NCBI GenBank assembly: GCA_022651245.1
Contig: JALCQM010000020.1
Coordinates: 1-53,562, forward strand
Direction of reading: 5' to 3'
Source of the DNA: Lactobacillus sp.
GTDB taxonomy: Bacteria; Bacillota; Bacilli; Lactobacillales; Lactobacillaceae
DNA: 53,562 nucleotides
Below the pieces are notes generated by a model. The model saw only the letters and a program-made list of their open reading frames with translations. It made no database searches and was not told the origin of the DNA. This document shows positions 34,916 through 47,003 of the stretch, piece after piece (position 1 is the first letter of the stretch; each line of letters opens with the position of its first letter). The translations under genes and the position numbers were made by a program.

Positions 34916-35637
34916 TCATTGCAACATTAATCATCGGCGTGATCGGGTTGTACTTGAGTTTTGTGATGATGAAAAATGGCTGGTTACGCGGCATTTTAGT
35001 CGTCCTCTCCGGCATCGTGATGCTGGGCTCGTTGTACTTAGTCAACGCCAACGACCAAAGCCATTTTGGCATGAAAAAAGTGACGACCACGACGACGCGA
35101 GCGATCTATTCGGCCAGCCCGTCTAAGGCGCTGCCGCTGTTATTGCGGCAAGATGTTGGGACCAGCGGCAAGCGCCAAGTCTACATCTATAAGCTGAGTG
35201 CTAAAGGCAAGGCGACGCACACCAAGGCGGATTATTTGGTGGCGAACACGGTGCACACGACGACCGGCAACACGGCAACGGTGAAGACCGTCAAAACCGA
35301 ATGGGTCTATCAAAACAGCTTCTATAAGTCATTCTTCAGCAACCAAAACAACCACAAGCTGATCAAAGAAGCCAATACCATTACCATCCCGAAGACTTGG
35401 ACCGTCTTGACAACGGCGCAAGCCAAGACCTTAGGGAAGCAATTGAAAAAGGCGCAAAACCCTTCTGCAGCCGAGAAGGCGAAGATGGCAGCCGCGATCC
35501 AACAAGCTGTGGTCGCCGCTAAGACGCAAAATCCTAACCTGACCGCCGCGCAGCAACAAGCCGTCATCGCCAAGGCGAAGGCGCAGATGCAACAACAAGC
35601 GCTCCAAGCGGCAATCAAAGCCGTCAAGGCGGAGTAG
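34912..35637 (+). CDS. DUF4811-family membrane-associated protein
   Basis: A 241-residue protein: two N-terminal helices (about 1-42), a beta-rich extracellular middle, then a lysine/alanine/glutamine-rich helical tail (about 170-241). It is recognised as the DUF4811 family that accompanies DHA2 pumps in lactobacilli; the function is unknown. The four-base overlap with the pump gene implies a shared task. Confidence 0.8.
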   Translation: MIIATLIIGVIGLYLSFVMMKNGWLRGILVVLSGIVMLGSLYLVNANDQSHFGMKKVTTTTTRAIYSASPSKALPLLLRQDVGTSGKRQVYIYKLSAKGKATHTKADYLVANTVHTTTGNTATVKTVKTEWVYQNSFYKSFFSNQNNHKLIKEANTITIPKTWTVLTTAQAKTLGKQLKKAQNPSAAEKAKMAAAIQQAVVAAKTQNPNLTAAQQQAVIAKAKAQMQQQALQAAIKAVKAE

Positions 35638-35644
35638 AGTACAC

Positions 35645-35691
35645 AAATAGCGCCACCTGCAATCCCTTGGGGGGTGCAGGTGGCGCTATTT
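35645..35691. terminator. Terminator after the pump operon
   Basis: A perfect 17-bp stem AAATAGCGCCACCTGCA / TGCAGGTGGCGCTATTT with a 13-base loop. It is shared with the converging lipoprotein gene. Confidence 0.85.
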
Positions 35692-35717
35692 GCGTTCTAG
35701 GTCGTGCAGTCGACTCG

Positions 35718-36257
35718 CTATTTGTGATCGACGTCGGCTTGTTTGGCCTGCGCGGCGATGCCATAAGGAAGTTGATAGCGCGTTTGCTTTTGCGTCTGCT
35801 TGAAGTGCCAGGTGGTTTTGCCCAACTTGAGGTCTAAGCCGGACTTGGTTTTAGTGTAGGTCCCGGCGCTTCTCGAGTCACCGTTTTGGTTGTAGTCGTA
35901 TTTCGTCGGGTTGATGCCGGCTTCGGCGTCGCTTTGTGTGTCATAGTTAGCGGCGACGATCTCACCGGTCGTTTTCAACGCGGTGGTTTTGCCTTGTTCC
36001 TTGCGTGTGACGGTTTCGTAGCGACGGTAGTACGGGGGCGTGCTCAAGGTGGCCGTTGATAAGACCCCTTGATCGTTGTCCCGGTTAATGTACAGCGTCA
36101 TCTCAACGGCTTTGGTGGCTGCTTTGGTCTGGCCGTTGGTCGTGTAGCTGTACGCCGTATACACAGCACCGCGGGCGCTGGCGTCTTGGCGCTTACAGCC
36201 CGCCAAGGTCAAAAAAAGTCCTAAGACGGCGAGTATGGTCACTAAATGCCGTTTCAT
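35718..36257 (-). CDS. Putative lipoprotein of unknown function
   Basis: A 179-residue exported protein. The lipoprotein signal peptide has lipobox LAGC with C21. The mature part is Lys/Thr/Gln-rich and beta-strand-like, without a domain I recognise. TGGTAGAAT on the minus strand (about 36294-36302) is an extended -10 element, and GGAGG lies before the ATG. It is monocistronic. Confidence 0.75.
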   Translation of the reverse strand: MKRHLVTILAVLGLFLTLAGCKRQDASARGAVYTAYSYTTNGQTKAATKAVEMTLYINRDNDQGVLSTATLSTPPYYRRYETVTRKEQGKTTALKTTGEIVAANYDTQSDAEAGINPTKYDYNQNGDSRSAGTYTKTKSGLDLKLGKTTWHFKQTQKQTRYQLPYGIAAQAKQADVDHK

Positions 36258-36409
36258 CGAATCGCTAGCCTCCGTATTCGTTATCTACTCATTCTACCAC
36301 AGAACCGAGACGTTGCGGGAAGGTGCAGATATCGGGCTTTAACCCGGCGGCCTACCGCCCGTTCCAGTCGCGCTGGTTCAGCGTGATTCGCCTCGACTGA
36401 GCGACAGCA
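36258..36409. other. Intergenic region upstream of the lipoprotein gene
   Basis: About 150 bp without a gene. It contains short GC-rich inverted repeats (GGCGG...CCGCC, CGGG...CCCG) and the promoter of the lipoprotein gene. Confidence 0.3.
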
Positions 36410-36461
36410 AAATTGGCGCCTTGGCAAAACCCAAACACGGGTGTTACCAAGGCGCCAATTT
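36410..36461. terminator. Terminator of the first GH1 gene
   Basis: A 15-bp stem AAATTGGCGCCTTGG / CCAAGGCGCCAATTT with an inner ACCC...GGGT pairing. The arms resemble those of the terminator at 44053-44097. Confidence 0.85.
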
Positions 36462-36463
36462 CG

Positions 36464-38340
<1,877 letters not shown>

Positions 38341-38363
38341 GGTTTCCTCCTGTGTCAGCGGTG

Positions 38364-38681
38364 CTACTGGGCGTCGATCGCGCGGAGCGCTTCTTTAAGG
38401 ACCTTTTCGCCGTTCATCATGCCGTAATCTTGCATGTCGATCACTTCAACGGGAATATCGGCCGCTTTTTGCTTGAAGCTATCGAGCATGAACCGGACTT
38501 GAGGGCCGAGCATCAAAATGTCAGGGTGCTTTTCGGCCAACTTATTGTCCGCGTCTGTGGAAGCAGTTGCAAAGATATCGGCTTCGACACCATCGGCTTC
38601 TGCGGCCTTTTGCATCTTGGATACTAATAGACTGGTCGACATCCCTGCGGAGCAAACCAACATGATCGTTTTCTTAGCCAT
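38364..38681 (-). CDS. PTS Lac/Cel-family IIB component
   Basis: A 105-residue IIB. The phospho-cysteine is C10 in IMLVCSAGMSTSLLV. It receives phosphate from IIA and would pass it to sugar on a IIC channel. No IIC gene is present next to it or elsewhere in the window, so the pair must work with a distant channel. AAGGAGAAG precedes the ATG. Confidence 0.93.
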   Translation of the reverse strand: MAKKTIMLVCSAGMSTSLLVSKMQKAAEADGVEADIFATASTDADNKLAEKHPDILMLGPQVRFMLDSFKQKAADIPVEVIDMQDYGMMNGEKVLKEALRAIDAQ

Positions 38682-38723
38682 AACGAACTTCTCCTTTTTT
38701 CATAAAAGATTTGCGTCAAACAC

Positions 38724-38737
38724 TTAAAGCGTTTTCA
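38724..38737 (-). promoter_or_regulatory. cre-like site (CcpA) of the PTS promoter
   Basis: Minus strand TGAAAACGCTTTAA matches the cre consensus TGWAANCGNTNWCA at all but one position. It lies just downstream of the expected transcription start, a typical place for catabolite repression. Confidence 0.7.
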
Positions 38738-38747
38738 ATACAATGCT

Positions 38748-38776
38748 ATAATAATACGTAGGTACAAATTTGACAA
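38748..38776 (-). promoter_or_regulatory. Promoter of PTS IIB-IIA
   Basis: Minus strand -35 TTGTCA (38771-38776), 17-bp spacer, -10 TATTAT (38748-38753). The arms ACAAATTT (from 38765) and AAATTTGT (ending about 38797) form an 8-bp inverted repeat around the divergent promoter, a possible operator for the GntR regulator. Confidence 0.7.
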
Positions 38777-38815
38777 GTACTTGCAATTAAAATTTGTTAG
38801 AGGGTGAACCCAAAC

Positions 38816-39526
38816 ATGTATCATGAAATCGCAGACCAGCTGATCCAAGCGATCACAAAAGGTCAATTTACCAGTAAACTCCCGACCGAAGCCAAGCTGA
38901 TGGCGCGCTTTGGCGTTAGCCGCAACACGATCCGGCGGGCCATCGACGTGGTCTATCAACAAGGCCTCTTGCGCCGCGTCCAAGGTTCCGGTTACTACAT
39001 CAACCACGTCCAGCTCAATAGCCAACATGCCGTGAACCTCTCGGTCGGCGCCGGCAAGCCCTTGGTCAAAAACTCGCCGCGGCCCACCTCTAAAATCGTC
39101 ACCTTCGATAAGGCCACCGCGGCTACGATCCCGCTGGCGCAGCAGTTCAACGTTGAAGCAGACGCTGAGGTCTACCGCGTAGTGCGGTTGCGGTACATGG
39201 ATGATCGCGTGTACGCCTTGGAAGAATCGTATTATTTGACGGCAGTGGTGCCATTTTTATCCACCGACAGTGTCAATGGCTCGATCTTTGAGTTTCTGGC
39301 GGAGACCTTTAACATCGCGGTCATCGCCAGTGATGATTACTTGTCGATGACCAAGCTCGCGTTAGATCAAGCGACATTGATGGCCCAAAAGCCTGGTACC
39401 CACCGCTTGACCTTAGCCCAGATGAACTACACTAAAAACAACACGCTGTTCAATTTTTCTAAGACGATCTATGCCGATCCCAAAATGAGTTTCTATTTCC
39501 ACTCGGCGCACCTGAGTAGCAACTGA
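38816..39526 (+). CDS. GntR/HutC-family regulator with UTRA domain
   Basis: A 236-residue regulator. The N-terminal winged helix (KLPTEAKLMARFGVSRNTIRRAIDVVYQQGLLRRVQGSGYYI) is followed by a UTRA ligand domain (about 75-230). It is divergent from the PTS genes and upstream of a GH1 gene, which fits a repressor sensing a phosphorylated beta-glucoside. ATG 38816 is preferred to the GTG four codons earlier, because AGAGGG overlaps the GTG. Confidence 0.9.
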   Translation: MYHEIADQLIQAITKGQFTSKLPTEAKLMARFGVSRNTIRRAIDVVYQQGLLRRVQGSGYYINHVQLNSQHAVNLSVGAGKPLVKNSPRPTSKIVTFDKATAATIPLAQQFNVEADAEVYRVVRLRYMDDRVYALEESYYLTAVVPFLSTDSVNGSIFEFLAETFNIAVIASDDYLSMTKLALDQATLMAQKPGTHRLTLAQMNYTKNNTLFNFSKTIYADPKMSFYFHSAHLSSN

Positions 39527-39549
39527 CCCTGCTTTTATTATGACAGTTA

Positions 39550-39563
39550 TGGATGCGCTATCA
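39550..39563 (+). promoter_or_regulatory. Degenerate cre-like site before the second GH1 gene
   Basis: TGGATGCGCTATCA matches 12 of 14 cre positions and lies 44 bases before the GH1 start. It is a weak candidate. Confidence 0.35.
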
Positions 39564-39607
39564 CAAGGGAAACCTGACCGCTGAAGACAGACATAGGAGG
39601 AATGACC

Positions 39608-40984
39608 ATGAGCGAACCGTTACCGAAGACTTTTTTATGGGGAAATTCGACGTCCAGCATGCAAACCGAAGGAGGCGTCACTGAAGGCGGGAAGGGCCAG
39701 TCGGTTTACGATGTGCGCCCCGCCACGGACACCACCAGCGATTGGCGCGTGGCGATCGATGAGTACCACCGCTTCGAAGAAGACTTCGATTGGATGCAAC
39801 AAGCCGGCATGACCTGCTACCGGTTCCAGATCTCGTGGAGTCGCGTGTGTCCGACCGGGGATGGGGAATTCAACGAAGCAGGATTGGCGTTTTACGAACG
39901 GCAGATCGCCGCGTTGTTGGCGCGAGGGATCACGCCCATGATCTGTCTCTATCATTTTGACATGCCGTTGTCGTTGGCCAAACGCTACAACGGCTTCATG
40001 AGCCGGCATGTGGTCGATGCCTTCGTGCGGTTTGCTAAAGTCGTGATCGCGCGCTTTGCGGCGAAAGTGCCGTACTGGCTCACCTTTAACGAGCAGAACC
40101 TGTATTTTACCAGTGGGGCTTTCGATATCGCCGGCTACTTGAAGGGGCCGCGGTCGCTACAGGATCTGTATACGATCAACCATCACGTCATGGTCGCGCA
40201 CGCCCGCGTCGCTAATTATCTGCACGCCACGACGACTGCACAGATCGGTGGCATGCTCGCCTATGAAGAATGCTATCCAGCGACCAGTAACCCGCGCGAT
40301 GCCTGGTATGCCCGCCAGATCGATGAATTCTTGAATCACAATCTTCTGGAGATGTTTGTGCACGGGCATTATTCTTCGGCAGTCTTGCAGCACGCCAAGC
40401 AGTGGCAGCTGACGATCGACATCACGCCTGAAGACCTTGCTGAATTCAGCCAGTTGCGCTCGGACTTCTTTGCCTTTTCGTATTATCGCAGTCACTTGAT
40501 CGATTCGAGCCGGGTACCGGTGAATACGCCGGTGAATGATTACCTCGATTACGGCATGGTCGCCAATCCCTACACCCAAGCCAACGAGTGGGGCTGGAAC
40601 ATCGATCCCTTAGGCTTTCGAGATATTCTCACGACAGTGTACAGCCGCTATCACCTGCCCATGTTTCCGATCGAAAATGGGCTCGGAATCCGCGAAGAAA
40701 GCACGGGTGACACGGAGGTTCAAGACGACTACCGCATCGCCTACCACCGGGCGCACATTCAAGCGCTCAAAGACGCCGTCACTCAAGATGGCGTCGACGT
40801 GCTGGGGTATCTGGGGTGGGGCTTGATCGATATTCCAAGCTCCAGTGGCAACATGGATAAGCGCTACGGCATGGTTTACGTTAACCGCACGAATCACGAT
40901 CTGCGCGACTTGCGGCGAGTGCCGAAGAAATCGTTCGCCTGGTTCCAACAAGTGATCGCCTCCAATGGTGCGCGCCTGGATTGA
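39608..40984 (+). CDS. Second GH1 phospho-beta-glucosidase
   Basis: A 458-residue family 1 enzyme that diverges from the first. Acid/base E162 is in LTFNEQN and nucleophile E356 is in FPIENGLG. The SSSGNMDKRYGMVYVN block keeps the phosphate-binding residues. FLWGNSTSSMQTEGG replaces the common FLWGGA start. ATG 39608 is used, seven bases after AGGAGG; ATG 39602 is too close. It lies 81 bp after the regulator on the same strand with no terminator between, so the two are probably co-transcribed. Confidence 0.92.
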   Translation: MSEPLPKTFLWGNSTSSMQTEGGVTEGGKGQSVYDVRPATDTTSDWRVAIDEYHRFEEDFDWMQQAGMTCYRFQISWSRVCPTGDGEFNEAGLAFYERQIAALLARGITPMICLYHFDMPLSLAKRYNGFMSRHVVDAFVRFAKVVIARFAAKVPYWLTFNEQNLYFTSGAFDIAGYLKGPRSLQDLYTINHHVMVAHARVANYLHATTTAQIGGMLAYEECYPATSNPRDAWYARQIDEFLNHNLLEMFVHGHYSSAVLQHAKQWQLTIDITPEDLAEFSQLRSDFFAFSYYRSHLIDSSRVPVNTPVNDYLDYGMVANPYTQANEWGWNIDPLGFRDILTTVYSRYHLPMFPIENGLGIREESTGDTEVQDDYRIAYHRAHIQALKDAVTQDGVDVLGYLGWGLIDIPSSSGNMDKRYGMVYVNRTNHDLRDLRRVPKKSFAWFQQVIASNGARLD

Positions 40985-41005
40985 CATCTGCTGATGTCAG
41001 ATTTT
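40982..41005 (+). terminator. Terminator-like hairpin after the second GH1 gene
   Basis: TGACATC/GATGTCA with a four-base loop overlaps the stop codon and is followed by GATTTTATT. A short stem, so termination may be partial. Confidence 0.55.
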
Positions 41006-41079
41006 ATTGATATATTTATCTTGGTGTAACATGCCTGTCATCTCAACTCGGTATCCTTACGGTAAGGAAGTGAGAGGAC

Positions 41080-41880
41080 ATGCGCTATCGTATATGGTTC
41101 ACCCTTGCGGCGACGGCACTGCTGGCAGTCGGCGGCGGGTATTTTTACCACCAGTCCCAAGTGACCACCACGACCGTTCAACAGGCGAAGGCGTCGGTCG
41201 ATAAGCTCTACCGGAATTCGACGCATACCTTGCCAGCGACTGATCTCGAGCAGGCCGATGTCAGTGCGGCCAAGCGGGTCCTGCAAGACGCCGCGAAGCA
41301 GCCGCTCGATGCCCAACAAAAAAAGCAATTACAACAAGCCCAAAAAGACGTCACCAACGCCAAACAGATGTTAGCCGTGGTGGGGGCGACGCACGAGCCG
41401 ATCGCGCCGACTAAAGATTACCGCAAAACGGCAACGGCGGCCTTGTCCGCCTACGCGGCGCTGCAAAGCACGAAGCCGGTGTTTACCCAAGTCTATCAGC
41501 AACCTGTGACGACGCTAAATTCGGCGGCGACCGCGGTTTCCGCCTTACAGGAGCTGCAAACGTCACCGAAGGTCACCCCTAAGGCGATCACGACTGCGGA
41601 GTCGGCCGTTCAAGCGGTTACTAAAGGCGCAGACACCGCCTTCGCCGCTGAAGCCGAAACTGTCGTCACTGCGGCCAAACAGAAGCTAGACCCGGCAACG
41701 CCCAGTGATACTGAAACCACGCCCGATGCTAGTGAGGAAACGGCGTCGTCTAGTAGCTCTAGCGCTGCTAATACAGCGACGAGTGCGACCGCCCCAGCGA
41801 CGACCACCACCAGCAGCGACGTAGCGACGACGTCTAGCACGAGTGCGAGCGTGGCCAGTGCCACCTCGTCAGACCAGTAG
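41080..41880 (+). CDS. Anchored extracellular protein with Ser/Thr-rich tail
   Basis: A 266-residue protein: signal anchor (about 5-23), then Ala/Gln/Lys-rich helical segments likely to form coiled coils (about 30-200), then a low-complexity Ser/Thr/Ala tail (about 215-266). There is no LPXTG motif, so it stays attached by its N terminus. GAGAGGAC precedes the ATG. No known domain is recognised. A wall-spanning or spacer role is only a guess. Confidence 0.7.
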   Translation: MRYRIWFTLAATALLAVGGGYFYHQSQVTTTTVQQAKASVDKLYRNSTHTLPATDLEQADVSAAKRVLQDAAKQPLDAQQKKQLQQAQKDVTNAKQMLAVVGATHEPIAPTKDYRKTATAALSAYAALQSTKPVFTQVYQQPVTTLNSAATAVSALQELQTSPKVTPKAITTAESAVQAVTKGADTAFAAEAETVVTAAKQKLDPATPSDTETTPDASEETASSSSSSAANTATSATAPATTTTSSDVATTSSTSASVASATSSDQ

Positions 41881-41912
41881 CGGTTGAATGCTGCACCACG
41901 CCTTGGACGGAT

Positions 41913-41967
41913 AAAGAGGAGGCCCTTGCGAACCCTGAATTCGGGTTTTGCAGGGGCCTCCTCTTTT
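41913..41967. terminator. Shared convergent terminator
   Basis: AAAGAGGAGGCCC / GGGCCTCCTCTTT with a nested AACCC...GGGTT hairpin in the loop. It serves the surface protein gene on + and glpK on -. Confidence 0.85.
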
Positions 41968-41985
41968 GCGTTGGGCATAGCAGGG

Positions 41986-43551
<1,566 letters not shown>

Positions 43552-43641
43552 CTACAACAAAGGGCGTGGCGGGAAATCCGTCGGAGGTCTAATGGCTTCA
43601 CCGGTGATTATTGCTAGGCTTAAGCGTAAGGAGTGATGGGC

Positions 43642-44034
43642 ATGAAAAAGTGGCAAAAGCGGTTAGTAGCCGGTCTGATGAGTATTGGTCTGGCGTTAGG
43701 GGTTTCACCTTGGATCACGCGCAATCAACCGACGGCGGCGGCAGCGGTACTGGATTATGCCAATCCGATCGTGCCGGTGACCACCGTGTATGTCGATCCT
43801 GCGGTGCCAAACGTGCACTGGCATGCGAATAATCATGGCGGGCTAGATTATACCTATGCGGTGGAAAGCTATGATGCCCAAGGGGCTGCGCGCAAGTTGA
43901 CCTTGCAGGTGAGCGACGCGCCACTGCCGACAAAAGCCCCGCTAGCGGTGAAAATCAAAGGGCAAACGGTATTAGGGTGGCAGCCGATCACCATGGCGCA
44001 AATCCCCCATGCGGCCCGACAACAACTCGATTGA
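43642..44034 (+). CDS. YxeA-family secreted protein
   Basis: A 130-residue exported protein. The signal peptide (about 1-35, with AAA before the mature start) is followed by a YxeA/DUF1093-like domain: YTYAVESYDAQGAARKLTLQVSD, then APLAVKIKGQTVLGWQPITMAQIPHAARQQL. The family is small, secreted and uncharacterised. ATG 43642 is chosen, eight bases after AAGGAG. Confidence 0.75.
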   Translation: MKKWQKRLVAGLMSIGLALGVSPWITRNQPTAAAAVLDYANPIVPVTTVYVDPAVPNVHWHANNHGGLDYTYAVESYDAQGAARKLTLQVSDAPLPTKAPLAVKIKGQTVLGWQPITMAQIPHAARQQLD

Positions 44035-44052
44035 CTGACACGATAAAAAAAT

Positions 44053-44099
44053 AATGGCGCCTTGTCCAACCCTAACCGAGGTGAACAAGGCGCCATTTT
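44053..44099. terminator. Shared convergent terminator
   Basis: AATGGCGCCTTGT / ACAAGGCGCCATT with A-rich left and T-rich right ends. It serves the YxeA-like gene and the permease gene. Confidence 0.85.
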
Positions 44100-44104
44100 A
44101 AACG

Positions 44105-45211
44105 TTAGAGCATGAATTCGAGGATGCCCCAGCCGAGCAAGGCTAGGATCACCAGCCCCAAGAAGTTCAAGGCGGAGAAGCCGAGGAAGAACCTGCCGGC
44201 GTCTTTGTTCCCCCAGTTGGTATATTCCTTGAATACCAACAGGTTACACATCGAGCCGACAACGGTGCCCAAGCCACCGATGTTAGAGCCTAAGAACAAG
44301 GCTTCTTGGAAATTGGTGAACTTGGCGATCAAAACCGTCGATGGCACGTTGGAAATGATCTGGCTCGAGAAGATGCTGGTGAGGAAAACGGAATGCTCCG
44401 TTGCCACCAAGCCAGAAATCAACGTCACGACCCACGGGAGCTGGCGTAACACGCTGACGATCATGAAGAAACCGCCGAAGGTTAACACGATGCCGTAATC
44501 GACATCTAACAAGATCTTCTTGTTATACGCGAACGCGAGGACTAGCGCACAAACCGCCCCGACCCAAGAAGGGATGAACTCCAGGACACCGCCGAAGATC
44601 ACTAAGGCCACGATGATGGTTACGATCGTTGGCCGCGTTTGAATGTGAATGTCTTGAGCAGGAACGTTTGGTAGCGGCGTTTTTTTGATGAAGAAGATGA
44701 AGATGGCGAGTAGCACCAGGCTAGCTGCCAATAGTGGGATCGACCAGGTGAAGAACGTCCCCACGTTAATACCGTAATGATTCATCAAAAAAATGTTATG
44801 CGTATTCCCAAATGGCGTAAAAGCACTCCCGAAATTTGCCGCCATCCCGATCAGGGTGACAGGTAAGATCTCAGGGAGCGAGAACTTTTTGGCAATGCGC
44901 AAATATAATGGGACTAACGTCAAAACGGTGACGTCATTGGTTAAGAACATGCCTGCGACGACGGCCAGTAAGACGAACATCCAGGTGAGCTGGCGGTTGC
45001 TCGTGGCCCGGCTCGTCAGTCGGTAGGCAAAATAATCAAGGATATGTAGATACTCGAAGATCTGGATGACGGTCATCATCCCGAGGATCGAAAACAACGT
45101 GGAAAAGTTGATATCTTCTAGTCGTGGCCTGGCAAAGAACAGACTGAGCACTGCCAAAACCGCGGTGATCTGAAACACGCGGTCTTTGACAATGTTATTA
45201 ATTACGGTCAT
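44105..45211 (-). CDS. SLC13/ArsB-like (ion transporter superfamily) permease
   Basis: A 368-residue permease with about 10-11 hydrophobic segments. TNDVTVLTLVPLYLRIAKK and the matching SNVPSTVLIAKF in the second half are the paired reentrant motifs of the ion-transporter superfamily (ArsB, NhaD, SLC13). MAANFGSAFTPFGNTHNIFLMNHYGI is also typical. The substrate (anion, dicarboxylate or arsenite) cannot be told. It is shorter than most SLC13 members. Confidence 0.8.
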   Translation of the reverse strand: MTVINNIVKDRVFQITAVLAVLSLFFARPRLEDINFSTLFSILGMMTVIQIFEYLHILDYFAYRLTSRATSNRQLTWMFVLLAVVAGMFLTNDVTVLTLVPLYLRIAKKFSLPEILPVTLIGMAANFGSAFTPFGNTHNIFLMNHYGINVGTFFTWSIPLLAASLVLLAIFIFFIKKTPLPNVPAQDIHIQTRPTIVTIIVALVIFGGVLEFIPSWVGAVCALVLAFAYNKKILLDVDYGIVLTFGGFFMIVSVLRQLPWVVTLISGLVATEHSVFLTSIFSSQIISNVPSTVLIAKFTNFQEALFLGSNIGGLGTVVGSMCNLLVFKEYTNWGNKDAGRFFLGFSALNFLGLVILALLGWGILEFML

Positions 45212-45325
45212 GAATTAACCCTCTCCAAAATTGACTCAACGTTCCTATTTTGCGCTAAAACTGCCACGGGTACAACAGGCCTTGTGTAAAACTCTCGTAA
45301 ACATGGGCTGTGTCATTATTTACAT

Positions 45326-45366
45326 TATAATATTTCCCGGGAAATGGACGCGCAACAAGGTATACT
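45326..45366 (+). promoter_or_regulatory. rlmH upstream region: two -10 elements and a 14-bp palindrome
   Basis: TATAAT (45326-45331) and TATACT (45361-45366) are two possible -10 hexamers without clear -35 partners. Between them sits the perfect palindrome ATTTCCCGGGAAAT (45332-45345). The same 17-bp string recurs at 47645 and 50932 in the opposite orientation. Confidence 0.55.
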
Positions 45367-45388
45367 GGAACGATGAAGGGGTGACGAC

Positions 45389-45868
45389 ATGACGATCAAG
45401 ATCATCGGCGTTGGCAAGTTGAAGGAGAAGTACTTTAAGGATGGCATCGCCGAATATAAAAAACGGATGGGCGCGTTTGCCAAAGTAGAACTGGTCGAGG
45501 TCCCAGATGAAAAAGCGCCAGAGTCGCTATCCGAAGCCGAAATGGCACACGTTAAGGCAGTTGAAGGCGAACGGATCTTGGCCAAAATCAAAGACCGCGA
45601 TTGGGTGATCGCTTTGGCAATTGAAGGCAAACAGCGCTCTTCAGAAGCGTTCGCTAAAGAATTGCAGGATCTGGGGACGTATGGGCATTCTGATATTACC
45701 TTCGTGATCGGTGGGTCATTAGGCCTATCGCCTGCGGTCATGAAGCGTGCCGATAACACCTTGAGCTTCGGTCAACTGACGATGCCGCACCAATTGATGC
45801 GACTGGTATTGATCGAGCAAGTCTACCGGGCGTTCATGATCAATGCGAGGCGGCCGTATCACAAGTGA
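45389..45868 (+). CDS. 23S rRNA pseudouridine(1915)-N3-methyltransferase (OrfX)
   Basis: A 159-residue SPOUT-family methyltransferase that modifies helix 69 of 23S r[27 protein letters not shown], the knot region [18 protein letters not shown] and the terminal [14 protein letters not shown] are diagnostic. Its 3' end is the classic integration site of SCC elements in staphylococci. The sequence immediately after it here is its own terminator. Confidence 0.97.
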   Translation: MTIKIIGVGKLKEKYFKDGIAEYKKRMGAFAKVELVEVPDEKAPESLSEAEMAHVKAVEGERILAKIKDRDWVIALAIEGKQRSSEAFAKELQDLGTYGHSDITFVIGGSLGLSPAVMKRADNTLSFGQLTMPHQLMRLVLIEQVYRAFMINARRPYHK

Positions 45869-45894
45869 TGCGGTTAATTGGCCATAGGGCAAGC

Positions 45895-45925
45895 AAAGAG
45901 GCACGTCAGTTGGGCGTGCCTCTTT
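45895..45925 (+). terminator. rlmH terminator
   Basis: A perfect 11-bp stem AAAGAGGCACG / CGTGCCTCTTT with a nine-base loop. The compositional shift to AT-rich DNA starts right after it. Confidence 0.88.
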
Positions 45926-45941
45926 GTGTGTGGTTCAGAGT

Positions 45942-46103
45942 ATGAGTGAGTATGAAGAACAGGCTGTGCTCAATGATCAAGGGAGCTTGGGGTTTCTGAT
46001 TATCAGTGGCGTGGTCTTGACTTTTCGCCATCGGCTACTCGATCTTCATAGTAAACTTGAACCGAATTTGATAAGGAACGCCTTCAAGCTCTGTTGTAAG
46101 TAA
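45942..46103 (+). other. Possible small ORF, 53 codons, uncertain
   Basis: An ATG-started frame reads MSEYEEQAVLNDQGSLGFLII and on to a TAA. It has no ribosome site, no recognised family and mixed base composition. It may be a chance ORF or a remnant. Confidence 0.2.
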
Positions 46104-46120
46104 TATGGAAAAATAGACAG

Positions 46121-46143
46121 TGTAACAGGGTAATTGCGTTACA
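46121..46143. repeat. Inverted repeat before the first XRE gene
   Basis: TGTAAC (46121-46126) and GTTACA (46138-46143), 11 bases apart, about 45 bp before the start codon. It is a candidate autoregulatory operator. Confidence 0.4.
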
Positions 46144-46188
46144 TTCATGGTGTTTTTGTTATCTTTAAAGTTAAGGAGGAATATTAAA

Positions 46189-46926
46189 TTGCAATTTGCT
46201 AATGTATTACGAAAGAAAAGAAAGGAACTGCATTTAACTCAACAAGAATTGGCCGATCAGCTACACGTGACACGCCAAACGCTTTCGCGCTGGGAAAATA
46301 ACCTAAGCTATCCTAATTTAGATACATTAGTAAGGCTGAGCGGTTTTTTAGAGATTTCTCTAGATGTTTTACTGAAAGGTGATGGCAATCCAATGGTTAA
46401 TCAAATTAGTCAGGATGTACGTGATAAAAGTAAATATAAACGATATTTGATGGTTGTGTTAGCAGCGCTTGTTCTTATATTTATATGGTTAAGTTTATTG
46501 GGTTATGGTCGTGCGACACAAAACGAATTGATCGATCGTTCTAATCCCTTTTTACGAGTCCAATATGGCTACGCGGTACTTCCTACCCAGGTACCAGAGA
46601 AAAAGGAAGAAACGACTGTCGTTGATCGTGATGGTAAAAACAAACATGTTGCAGCTGTTACGACCCCACAGCGAGTTGATGCATTTGTTGCGGATGATCC
46701 TTTTGGAAATGGTAGTTGGCTAAAGTTTTATACAGGAAAATATAGTTCTAAACAGCGATGGGCACTTGTTGCGCATAAAGGGGCCTATGTTTCAAATATT
46801 CGTCTGGTCTCGCGTGCACAGATTCCCCTAATGATGCGTGAACAAACTGGAAATCATTATGTGGCCTACGATGCTCATGCAGAGAGACGGATTACTAAAC
46901 GTTTCCTGTGGTGGCCATTCGATTAG
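46189..46926 (+). CDS. XRE-family regulator with membrane segment
   Basis: A 245-residue protein. The N-terminal helix-turn-helix is MQFANVLRKKRKELHLTQQELADQLHVTRQTLSRWE (to about 60). One transmembrane helix follows (about 84-102), then an extracellular domain of about 140 residues with no family I recognise. The start is TTG 46189, with AAGGAGG ten bases upstream; the earlier ATG (46147) lacks a site. It could sense an envelope signal directly and act on DNA from the membrane. Codon use is AT-rich compared with the backbone. Confidence 0.78.
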   Translation: MQFANVLRKKRKELHLTQQELADQLHVTRQTLSRWENNLSYPNLDTLVRLSGFLEISLDVLLKGDGNPMVNQISQDVRDKSKYKRYLMVVLAALVLIFIWLSLLGYGRATQNELIDRSNPFLRVQYGYAVLPTQVPEKKEETTVVDRDGKNKHVAAVTTPQRVDAFVADDPFGNGSWLKFYTGKYSSKQRWALVAHKGAYVSNIRLVSRAQIPLMMREQTGNHYVAYDAHAERRITKRFLWWPFD

Positions 46927-47003
46927 GTTGATTATTAATTAGTCACATTATGTAGATAAATCGATATATGGAATATGAAACCACAATTGGAAGATTGCGT
47001 TAA

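Noticed and set aside
38804-38815. GTG start four codons before ATG 38816 for the GntR regulator
   Set aside because: The GTG is part of the ribosome site itself (AGAGGGTG), so the ATG is the better start.
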